Shown here: positions 29,403-36,056 of the stretch, in pieces
Numbering within the stretch: the first letter of the stretch is position 1
Layout: every line of letters begins with the position of its first letter
Assembly: GCA_036557885.1 (NCBI GenBank)
Contig: DATBGS010000034.1
Location: forward strand, 1-39,964
DNA from: DATBGS01 sp036557885
GTDB taxonomy: Bacteria > Chloroflexota > Ktedonobacteria > Ktedonobacterales > DATBGS01
Length of the DNA stretch: 39,964 nucleotides
Direction: 5' to 3'
Translations under genes and position numbers: made by a program
Notes under the pieces: model-generated
Seen by the model: the letters and a program-made list of their open reading frames with translations, nothing else
Database searches by the model: none
What the model was told of the DNA's origin: nothing

Positions 29403-29909
29403 TCAGTAGTTGGTTGGACCCGTCCGAGGGCGGAGCGCGACGACTGGCAGCGATGTCTGCACAATCTCCTCCAGTTCCTCTGGTGTCTTGTCATACAGTT
29501 TCATTCCCATCAACCGACTTAACTCGCGTGCCGCAAGGGGATGTTTTCGGCGATAGTCCAGAACGATGCGCGTCCCTTCTGCCGGGGAGAGCGTCTCCGC
29601 GCACACGTTCAGCCGACGCTTGCCGACTTGAATAGCAATGTTCGGTGCAGCGAGCAGGTTTTGATACCAGTTCGCTTTCTTGCCCCATCCTGAAACAATA
29701 TAGTAAGTATCGCTGGCCTTTTCATGCCCAACCACTTCAACCACCGTTTTGCGCACCGCTCCTGACTTGCGACCAATGTGTTCCAGGAGTACAAACCGTC
29801 CGCCAAGCAGCCACCCCAATTTCAGCCGATACATGGCAATCGGCAGACGGAGCAGCACGCGCAGCGAACTAGATTGCGGCTTCGCAACCAGTGATTTTTG
29901 TGCTGACAT
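29403..29909 (-). CDS. Deazaflavin (F420)-dependent nitroreductase family protein
   Basis: A 168-residue protein of the split-barrel nitroreductase/F420 family (DUF385 type). Visible motifs: LLEHIGRKSGAVRKTVVEVV, the phosphate-binding Gly-Arg-Lys-Ser-Gly; YYIVSGWGKKANWYQNLLAA; IQVGKRRLNVCAETL. These match the Ddn-like pattern. It would reduce a small substrate with F420H2 or FMN; the substrate is unknown. A close tandem paralogue lies at 29967, and both follow an ABC exporter on the same strand. GGAGAAGAGCTGT precedes the ATG. Confidence 0.85.
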   Translation of the reverse strand: MSAQKSLVAKPQSSSLRVLLRLPIAMYRLKLGWLLGGRFVLLEHIGRKSGAVRKTVVEVVGHEKASDTYYIVSGWGKKANWYQNLLAAPNIAIQVGKRRLNVCAETLSPAEGTRIVLDYRRKHPLAARELSRLMGMKLYDKTPEELEEIVQTSLPVVALRPRTGPTNY

Positions 29910-29966
29910 ACAGCTCTTCTCCTTTACAACAAGCCCACTTTCACTCCAACACGTGGGAAATAGTGA

Positions 29967-30455
29967 TCACGCCTCCGGCTCCTCTGTCGGGCGGAACCGC
30001 ACTCCTCGAAAAAAGGTTTCTACTCGCGCGCGCAGGACCGATTCAGGGGCAGTGGAATCAATCCCCAGGAGTCGCCCGGCGAAACGGACCTCTCGCGGAT
30101 GCTGGCGAAACAGCGTCAGAATCACCTGCGTGGTTTCCTCCGGCGAGAGAAACTCCTGGATTGGCCGGTAATGCACCCGGCCAATCCTCACATCCAGCGC
30201 AGGCTCGTGCTGGATGTTGCGATACCAATCTGTTTTGCCTTCCCATCCAGACACCACCAGCACTTCCTGCGTCCGGTGGTCGTAGCGCAAGACTTCCATC
30301 ACCGTCCGACGGACCGCACCGCTCTTGCGACCTCGATGGGTCAACTGCATCACTCGCTTTCCGAGCAGCCAGCCCAGACCCAGCCGATAGAACCAGCGGG
30401 GAGCATTTGCCAGCCACCGATACACACCATAGGGACGACGCTGTGCCAGTGCCAT
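29967..30455 (-). CDS. Deazaflavin (F420)-dependent nitroreductase family protein, second copy
   Basis: A 162-residue tandem paralogue of the 29403 gene. Motifs: LTHRGRKSGAVRRTVMEVLR, VLVVSGWEGKTDWYRNIQHE, DVRIGRVHYRPIQEFLSPEE, and a basic/aromatic N-terminus (WLANAPRWFYRLGLGWLLGK). The pattern G-R-K-S-G-A-V-R-[RK]-T and W-[YQ]-[RQ]-N is shared. The two copies are clearly diverged, so the duplication is not recent. It lies 12 bases after the ABC permease stop, GGTGGAGGC before the ATG, hence probably in the same operon. Confidence 0.85.
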   Translation of the reverse strand: MALAQRRPYGVYRWLANAPRWFYRLGLGWLLGKRVMQLTHRGRKSGAVRRTVMEVLRYDHRTQEVLVVSGWEGKTDWYRNIQHEPALDVRIGRVHYRPIQEFLSPEETTQVILTLFRQHPREVRFAGRLLGIDSTAPESVLRARVETFFRGVRFRPTEEPEA

Positions 30456-30467
30456 GCCTCCACCTCA

Positions 30468-31313
30468 CTAACGTGAACCGGCTTCCTGGGACAAGCCTAC
30501 AAGATGGGCCGAGCCTCCAGGCGGAACAAGTGGCAATGCCCGCACGCTCCGGGCGCGTGTTCGCCACCAGAAGATGAGTAGACCCAGCATGGCAAAGCCT
30601 CCCCACCAGGCCAGCGACAGCCAGAGATCGCCCCAGGGAACTGCTGTGGTAAAGCCGCCCGCCACATCCAACTGCATCGCGCCAAAAGAAGGAAATGCTT
30701 TCAGAGAGGGCTGGTTGCCAACAGGATTGCCAAGGGGGTTTTGAAGCCCTGTATCAATCAGACTGAGCATAATGACCAGGAAAAAGCCGGCTAGTTCATT
30801 GGTGAGGAGCACCCCCAGCAGCACCCCAAAGCTGCCATAGATCAGCGCAGCTGCCCAGAAGCCGAGCCAGATCAAGGGCAAGGAGATGGGGTGCCCAGGA
30901 TGCCAGAACAGCCACAGAACCAGGCTGGCATACAGCGAGATCAGGGCCGTAACACTCCCCAATGCCAGAAGTTTTGCCAGGATGAGGATGGTTTGGGGAT
31001 AGCCGCTCAGCACCAGCCGACGATCAAACAAGATCCCTGTGTGCGTCGAGGCAAAAAACATAAAGCCAACGATCAGGGTCATGGCATTGAGTCCCGCAGT
31101 GATATAGGTGAGATCTTGGCCGTTCACCTGGAGCAGGGTACCCGTAGCCCAGAACTTGAAGGCCAGTGAGTCACTCGGCACGATCAAGCCGAAGAGATAA
31201 TACCAGACCGGGACAAAAGCGACCAACAACCCAAGAGCAAACCGATTGCGAGCTTGCTCAAAGAGCGCGTAGCGCGTCGCAGTCAGCAGCCGCAAAGAAA
31301 ACGCCTTTCTCAT
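30468..31313 (-). CDS. ABC-2-type transporter permease
   Basis: A 281-residue membrane protein with about six segments: ALGLLVAFVPVWYYLFGLIV, LNAMTLIVGFMFFASTHTGI, LLALGSVTALISLYASLVLW, LIWLGFWAAALIYGSFGVLL, LWLSLAWWGGFAMLGLLIFW. The start overlaps the ATPase stop by four bases (ATGA at 31310-31313), typical of ABC-2 exporters made of separate ATPase and permease. Substrate unknown. A long Pro/Asn-rich external loop (LQNPLGNPVGNQPSLKAFPS) precedes the last segment. Confidence 0.8.
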   Translation of the reverse strand: MRKAFSLRLLTATRYALFEQARNRFALGLLVAFVPVWYYLFGLIVPSDSLAFKFWATGTLLQVNGQDLTYITAGLNAMTLIVGFMFFASTHTGILFDRRLVLSGYPQTILILAKLLALGSVTALISLYASLVLWLFWHPGHPISLPLIWLGFWAAALIYGSFGVLLGVLLTNELAGFFLVIMLSLIDTGLQNPLGNPVGNQPSLKAFPSFGAMQLDVAGGFTTAVPWGDLWLSLAWWGGFAMLGLLIFWWRTRARSVRALPLVPPGGSAHLVGLSQEAGSR

Positions 31314-31948
31314 CTCACAACTCCTTCGCGCTCTGCCGCCGCTTGTGGCAACGCTAACCGACCATGCTCCAGGTGATACAACACATCAAAGCGCTTCTGC
31401 TCAAAAAAGAGGTGTGAGATGATCACGACGGCGCATCCCTGCTCGCGCAGTTCGCTGGTCAAGTCCCAGAAGCGCAGGTAGGTTTCCCAGTCAAAGCCTT
31501 GATAGGGTTCATCCAGAAGCAGCACGGTGGGTTGGTGCATCAGCGCCAGGGTTAGGTTCAACTTCTGCTGCGTCCCGCCGCTGAGCGTGCTGACCACCGC
31601 AGCGCGATACTGCTGATAGTTTAACCGCTCAATCAACGCCTCCGCATAGCGCAAGTCTGGCTGGTCATAGGCAGCGCGGAAGTAGTCCAGATGTTGATTG
31701 ACTGTTAAGGCGGTGTTTAAGACCACCTGCTGAGGGCAATAGCCCAACGCGCCACGCCGGAAGATTTGCCCCCGGCTGGGACGCAGTTCGCCCGCGAGAA
31801 TCTTGAGCAGCGTGGATTTGCCCGCGCCATTTTCGCCGACCACCCCGACTAGGGTACCGGGTGACACGGAGAAGTCCACTCCCCGAAGCACTTTGTGACG
31901 CCCAAACGCTTTATGAATATCCTGGACGCGCAAGACAGGTTCTCCCAT
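31310..31948 (-). CDS. ABC transporter ATP-binding protein
   Basis: A 212-residue ATPase of the ABC-2 exporter type. Walker A is GENGAGKSTLLKIL; the Q loop is GYCPQQVVLNTALTVNQHL; the signature is STLSGGTQQKLNLTLALM; Walker B is TVLLLDEPYQGFDWETYL; the H loop is VVIISHLFFEQKRF. All catalytic residues are present. AAAGGAGCAATTTTTCA precedes ATG 31948. First gene of a minus-strand operon with the permease and two F420-type reductases. Confidence 0.93.
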   Translation of the reverse strand: MGEPVLRVQDIHKAFGRHKVLRGVDFSVSPGTLVGVVGENGAGKSTLLKILAGELRPSRGQIFRRGALGYCPQQVVLNTALTVNQHLDYFRAAYDQPDLRYAEALIERLNYQQYRAAVVSTLSGGTQQKLNLTLALMHQPTVLLLDEPYQGFDWETYLRFWDLTSELREQGCAVVIISHLFFEQKRFDVLYHLEHGRLALPQAAAEREGVVR

Positions 31949-32256
31949 TGAAAAATTGCTCCTTTCTTTTTAGCACCCACGCTTGCTGCTGAATCACCAA
32001 TTTCTTCAGAGCCGCCTGGAGAATGGGCTGCGAGTCAACTTCAGCAGCACCGTGTATCTTCAGTATAGCGAGCAAGATGTTCCCAAGTCATGAGCCAGAT
32101 TCCCAAATGGGCGGGAAGTTCTACGGCGCGTGTTGGGATTGACCACTTGCTTGTAATGGTGCCAGTGCCTTGTTGAGCGACTTGCGCAACAATAGAAATC
32201 CGCCCTCTTCTGGTTGGAACAAGGGAGACGCCAGGCATACACTCCGCAAGCAGGGG
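31949..32256. other. Gap upstream of the ABC operon
   Basis: About 300 bases without a supported gene. The ABC operon promoter should lie here, but no clear -35/-10 pair or hairpin was picked out. Confidence 0.4.
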
Positions 32257-32976
32257 TTAATCGTTGCAACAACGCATCTCCCCTTGCACCTCCTGGCACA
32301 ATATCAGGCCACGATCCGAGAGACGTTTGAGCGCGCAGGTAGCCGCCTCAACCTCCTTTTGCCCAATCATTTGATCAGTCAGAGCAAAGCGACAAGCAAC
32401 ATCAGTCGGGGTGAAAATGAGCATTTTTTCGGGTTGCTGCTGAAGGAGGCATTGCACGGCTTGCTCATACCGATCTGACAGTCTGTCAGAATTGAATGAA
32501 GCAGGCAGACGAGTTAGCAGCACACGACAGAGAGCAAGCTGTAAAATGCGGTGCGAGATACTGCCAAACAATACGCGATGAAGGAAGCGGAGGTGGGAAG
32601 GTGGATGGCTTCCCAGCACCAGAAGATCCACGTGGTGCTCTCGTGCAACAAGGTCCAATTCTTCGGCGGGTGCCCCTGCACGGAGAAGTAGTTCAATGGA
32701 GACAGGTGGAATGCCGCGTTGCACGAGAAAGGCGTGTGCGCGCAGCAGCACCTGACGCGCCTGCCGAATTTGCTCGTGGGTCGGAGGGACATACGACCGA
32801 TCTCTCAACGACTTGCCCCACCTGAGGGTAGGGTCAAGAGGAACGGGAATGACGTGAAGCAGGAGCAGTTGGGATGCAGCCTGGACCTGTGCTATGTGTT
32901 GACACACGACTTCGAGGGCATACTGAGTAGGCAAGGAAAGTGTCGCATCGACGCCCACCAGAATAGACTGTTGCAT
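32257..32976 (-). CDS. Universal stress protein (UspA) with C-terminal extension
   Basis: From ATG 32976 (GAGGAGG upstream) a 239-residue protein. Residues 1-155 are a UspA domain: QQSILVGVDATLSLPTQYAL, HHVDLLVLGSHPPSHLRFLH, and the ATP-binding G-x2-G-x9-G-S like stretch VLFGSISHRILQLALCRVLL. That stretch lacks the canonical first glycine pattern, so ATP binding is uncertain. Residues about 165-239 form an added basic/helical tail (YEQAVQCLLQQQPEKMLIFT, then IGQKEVEAATCALKRLSDRG), reminiscent of a small winged helix. It is 37 bases after the Rieske gene on the same strand. Confidence 0.8.
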   Translation of the reverse strand: MQQSILVGVDATLSLPTQYALEVVCQHIAQVQAASQLLLLHVIPVPLDPTLRWGKSLRDRSYVPPTHEQIRQARQVLLRAHAFLVQRGIPPVSIELLLRAGAPAEELDLVAREHHVDLLVLGSHPPSHLRFLHRVLFGSISHRILQLALCRVLLTRLPASFNSDRLSDRYEQAVQCLLQQQPEKMLIFTPTDVACRFALTDQMIGQKEVEAATCALKRLSDRGLILCQEVQGEMRCCND

Positions 32977-33013
32977 TGCTGGCAGTCCTCCTCTTTGCAG
33001 ACTGCTCATCTAC

Positions 33014-33706
33014 TCAGACCGAGCAAGCTGTGCCATTGGTGGAAATCAAACGTGTCTGGTCGACTGGTCTTTCCACTGCGCTATTGAGCTTGCCTGTATC
33101 AACGATGAGTTGACCGTTCTCGAAGCTCAAGGCAAATCGGTCCAGACTCCGGGGGGCTGGACCGTCCAGATACTCCCCATCAATGTTGTAGTGCGAGCCG
33201 TGACAGGGACACTTGAAGCTATGGCAGTCATTGCGAAAGGGAACCTTGCATCCAAGATGGACACAACGTTGATAGAGTGCCAGCCAATAGGTCCCGTCGG
33301 TATCTTTGACCCAGGTTTCGGCATTGAACAGATCGAGCAGCAGCGAGCCTGTCAGGAGAAACGAGGTAGCGGAGGTCAGATGGACAATGTACGCTTTGGC
33401 TTTGGCGACATAAAATACCCCTTGTGCATCCAGCTCAGCTTCGTGTGGGAGCGACGCTTTAAACTGGCTCTTTGGGCCAACATTGATAGGGGAACCAAAT
33501 TGTCCAGCCAGGTTGGGATAAAACATCGCCAGAGAGCCAGCGATAGCCTCTGCTCCCACGAGGCCTAGAAACGCCCCTAATCCCCGTCTCAGCACTTGCC
33601 GTCTGGTGAGTCCACGGTGGGCTAGTTCAGCAGCGGCAGCGCCACCGCCCGTCTGTTCCTCATATTCCTGTGGAGAGAGCAGCGCGCTGGGTTTTTCGTT
33701 ACTCAT
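33014..33706 (-). CDS. Rieske iron-sulphur protein (QcrA-like), Tat-type N-terminus
   Basis: From ATG 33706 a 230-residue protein. The twin-arginine-like region LTRRQVLRRGLGAFLGLVGA serves as signal or anchor. The [2Fe-2S] site is CVHLGC then CPCHGSHY (both Cys-x-His pairs present), with GPAPRSLDRF after it. It is homologous to the Rieske subunit of bc1/b6f-type complexes. No cytochrome b or c partner is near. A cupredoxin lipoprotein is 91 bases upstream, so the two may form a small electron-transfer set. Confidence 0.9.
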   Translation of the reverse strand: MSNEKPSALLSPQEYEEQTGGGAAAAELAHRGLTRRQVLRRGLGAFLGLVGAEAIAGSLAMFYPNLAGQFGSPINVGPKSQFKASLPHEAELDAQGVFYVAKAKAYIVHLTSATSFLLTGSLLLDLFNAETWVKDTDGTYWLALYQRCVHLGCKVPFRNDCHSFKCPCHGSHYNIDGEYLDGPAPRSLDRFALSFENGQLIVDTGKLNSAVERPVDQTRLISTNGTACSV

Positions 33707-33797
33707 AACAGGTTGCACCTCTCGCCAGCAATACAAGCATTCAACACTTCTCTCCCTTGCAAGTCCTCCCTGTCTCGCGCTCTGCTGGGAGCGAAGG

Positions 33798-34190
33798 CTA
33801 GGAAGATGTGACCATAACAATCAGGTTCATAGTTGTGGGATGTACAGTACAGGTGACATGATAGGTGCCGGGTGTCTGCCAGGGCGGTGAAGTCCAGCTT
33901 TGGCCTGGCTGGAACGTGATGCCCGTGCTCCCTTTGAAATCTGGCGCGCCTTCCTCGGGTTGTGAACTGCCCTGTGTTCCAATTACCAGAATATGCAGCG
34001 AACCGGTAGAGGGATCATCAACGAAAGTGATCGTTGCTCCTTTCTTAATAGTGATGCTCGATTGCTCAAAATTGTTTGGCCCCATCCGTATCGTAGTGCC
34101 TGAGGATTTCTTTGGCTGACTTTGCACCACGCATCCGGTCAGAAGAATCGACAGGATGACCACTAGGACAACTGGAGTAAGACCCTTCAT
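33798..34190 (-). CDS. Plastocyanin-like cupredoxin lipoprotein
   Basis: A 130-residue protein with a lipoprotein signal (VVLVVILSILLTGC, lipobox L-L-T-G-C) and a cupredoxin domain. Type 1 copper ligands: His in GSLHILVIG, Cys and His in YHVTCTVHPTTM, and the final Met. IKKGATITFVDDPSTGS is the usual first-strand pair. It would carry electrons outside the membrane and may donate to or accept from the Rieske protein. The leader (34191-34669) is unusually long if transcription starts at the palindrome at 34670. Confidence 0.88.
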   Translation of the reverse strand: MKGLTPVVLVVILSILLTGCVVQSQPKKSSGTTIRMGPNNFEQSSITIKKGATITFVDDPSTGSLHILVIGTQGSSQPEEGAPDFKGSTGITFQPGQSWTSPPWQTPGTYHVTCTVHPTTMNLIVMVTSS

Positions 34191-34669
34191 AGGCGTACCC
34201 TCAAGCGGCGCTCATTCATTGTTCAGTGGTTGTTACCAATAAAATTAGGAACTGGTCCCTAGAAGAGCCATTCACCGGTGAACTGATACCACCAGGCAAA
34301 CAAATGATTTTCTTCAAGCAAGACGTGCTCTTCCGGTGGTTGATGGTCCTACTCAATACGCACATCAAACCTCAGGCCATGTATCGTGAGTGCCAGCGAG
34401 CACGAGTGCTCCTGTATGACGACCCCGCCTGTGGAGTCCGCCCGCAGCGCCTCAACCGCTGTTTGAGGGTGACCATCCTCACCTTCCATCTTTCCCCAAA
34501 GTTTTTTTATTCACACTACTCATTCGGTGTCCTCAAGAAGGTAGCCAGTGACACGCGGTGAGCATCAGGGCTTGCTCTTTTTATAGGCTTATCTGCCTGT
34601 TGAAGTAGTGGCCGCTGATTATTGGATTGGTAGTGGCTGATGCACTTGTCAGCAAGGACATAGCTTTTC
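34191..34669. other. Long upstream region of the cupredoxin operon
   Basis: 480 bases with no supported gene. A 111-codon plus-strand frame (34226-34561) and a 46-codon minus-strand frame starting MEGEDGHPQTAVEALRADST are not backed by good start sites or families. It may be an untranslated leader. Confidence 0.35.
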
Positions 34670-34703
34670 TATTTATATGAGTGGGTACCCACTCATATAA
34701 ATA
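34670..34703. promoter_or_regulatory. 34-base perfect palindrome, operator 1 (TetR-type)
   Basis: Core ATGAGTGGGTACCCACTCAT, extended by AT-rich arms to a perfect 34-base palindrome. The same ATGAGTGG/CCACTCAT half sites occur at 35909, on the other side of the TetR gene. On the minus strand a perfect TTGACA lies 18 bases before TATATG in the palindrome, so it would cover a leftward promoter. A weaker rightward promoter (TTGTCA at 34646) is also possible. Confidence 0.75.
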
Positions 34704-34931
34704 TGCTAACAGGCTCATGTCAATTTTTCAAGAGGCAGGCACTAATTACAGATTTCAAGCCAAGAGTAGAGCGGATTGATGCACCCCATCGTTATCAGCA
34801 GAAATCTCAAGACACAGGCGCAGAATGAGCGCGCAACCTAATGCGGCCAGCCTCATTATGAAGCTGACAGTGTACGTCGGGTCTGTTGGATTGCAGTCTG
34901 ACAGGGGAGGGAGCGACGATGATGCAGATTA
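34704..34931. other. Gap between operator 1 and the TetR gene
   Basis: No supported gene. A 42-codon frame starts at ATG 34703 inside the palindrome but has no ribosome binding site. Confidence 0.3.
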
Positions 34932-35576
34932 CTACACACCATCGTCGGAAGGCAGCGGGGAAATTTGATGCTGTTCTGGATGATCTAATCCGGGCAGGAT
35001 AAAATCGGCGATTGCTGACGACATCTCCGCTAATCTTTGCTCGCTGTAGCCGAGCACTCGCGCAGTCAACACGAGTGATTCAGTCGCTGAGAGGACAAAG
35101 AGGGCAGCGGCGTCCAAATCTCCCCGACCTCTCGCATGAGGGGAGAGCATGTCCGAGAGGGTTTCACGCAGAAGCGAAATATATTCACGAAGCAGCCCCA
35201 ACGCCTCATTTTGGAAAGCGCGATTGACGCCATAGAGCGCACTCATATAGACATGAAAGCCGTCAGCATCTTCCGTTGCCAGACGGAGAAAGGCTAACAA
35301 TAGCGCCTTCAGCCGTTCCTGAAGGGTGCTGCCCTCACCGAGGGCAGCTTGTGCGGCTGCCAACTGCCGCTCGGCAATCGCTTGCAACATCGCTATGAAG
35401 ACGTCTCGCTTGCTTTCGAAATACAGATAGATGGTGCCTCTGCCGATCCCAGCATGATCGGCAATGTAGTTGATATTGGCCTGGTCAAATCCCAATTGGG
35501 CAAAGTCTTTGGCGGCTTGGCGCAAGATCCGCTCACGGGTTGCCTGGCGGGTCGCTTCGTCCACAATGCGTGGCAT
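34932..35576 (-). CDS. TetR-family transcriptional regulator
   Basis: A 214-residue regulator from ATG 35576 (PRIVDEATRQATRERILRQA); the longer upstream start is unlikely. The N-terminal TetR HTH is INYIADHAGIGRGTIYLYFE followed by SKRDVFIAMLQAIAERQ. The C-terminal ligand domain is all helical (LLREYISLLRETLSDMLSPH). The inducer is unknown. Two near-identical palindromic sites flank the gene (34670 and 35909). The second overlaps the promoter of the ClC gene, so the regulator probably represses the ClC operon and a leftward unit. Confidence 0.88.
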   Translation of the reverse strand: MPRIVDEATRQATRERILRQAAKDFAQLGFDQANINYIADHAGIGRGTIYLYFESKRDVFIAMLQAIAERQLAAAQAALGEGSTLQERLKALLLAFLRLATEDADGFHVYMSALYGVNRAFQNEALGLLREYISLLRETLSDMLSPHARGRGDLDAAALFVLSATESLVLTARVLGYSEQRLAEMSSAIADFILPGLDHPEQHQISPLPSDDGV

Positions 35577-35874
35577 GCACAAACTCCTTGATTTTTTGCC
35601 TGCTCGCTGTCTTTCTCGTTTCTGCCTTCTTCTCCAAGGAACCCAAGGGAAAGTCACGACAGATGAACATGCTGTGTAAAGAGTATCGCACTTTGGCGGC
35701 GAACGGCAAACACCTCTCCACTTCCTTCAATGCATTTTTGATGCAAGGTTTGCCACAAAGCTTGGACCCAACGTGGTCAACCATGATCAGGACAACTTCC
35801 CGAAATAAAAATAATTGCCTGTTTCTGTCAACCACCGGGCTGATCCAGAAGAGGGCCTCAGTCCTCCCTTCTGT

Positions 35875-35903
35875 TTGCGTATCTTTCTTCTTTCTGTTAT
35901 CAT
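35875..35903 (+). promoter_or_regulatory. Candidate promoter of the ClC operon
   Basis: TTGCGT (35875-35880), 17-base spacer, TATCAT (35898-35903), with a predicted start at about 35910 inside operator 2. Confidence 0.5.
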
Positions 35904-35908
35904 TATAA

Positions 35909-35928
35909 ATGAGTGGATGCCCACTCAT
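35909..35928. promoter_or_regulatory. Operator 2 (TetR-type palindrome)
   Basis: ATGAGTGGATGCCCACTCAT: the same 8-base arms as operator 1 around a four-base spacer. It begins five bases after the -10 box of the ClC promoter, where a bound repressor would block initiation. Confidence 0.75.
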
Positions 35929-36056
35929 AAAATGGAAAGCAAAGACGTACTTATTACCGGGTGGTAGTAGAGCCTCAAACATCACCTGAAAGATGGAAAA
36001 CTACTTATTGATCCTGTGGGGTTCTGGAAGCGGTCTTGACGGTACAAAGGGATGGT

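Noticed and set aside
34226..34561. A 111-codon plus-strand frame between the cupredoxin and operator 1
   Set aside because: No ribosome binding site and no recognisable domain; it would be antisense to the cupredoxin leader.
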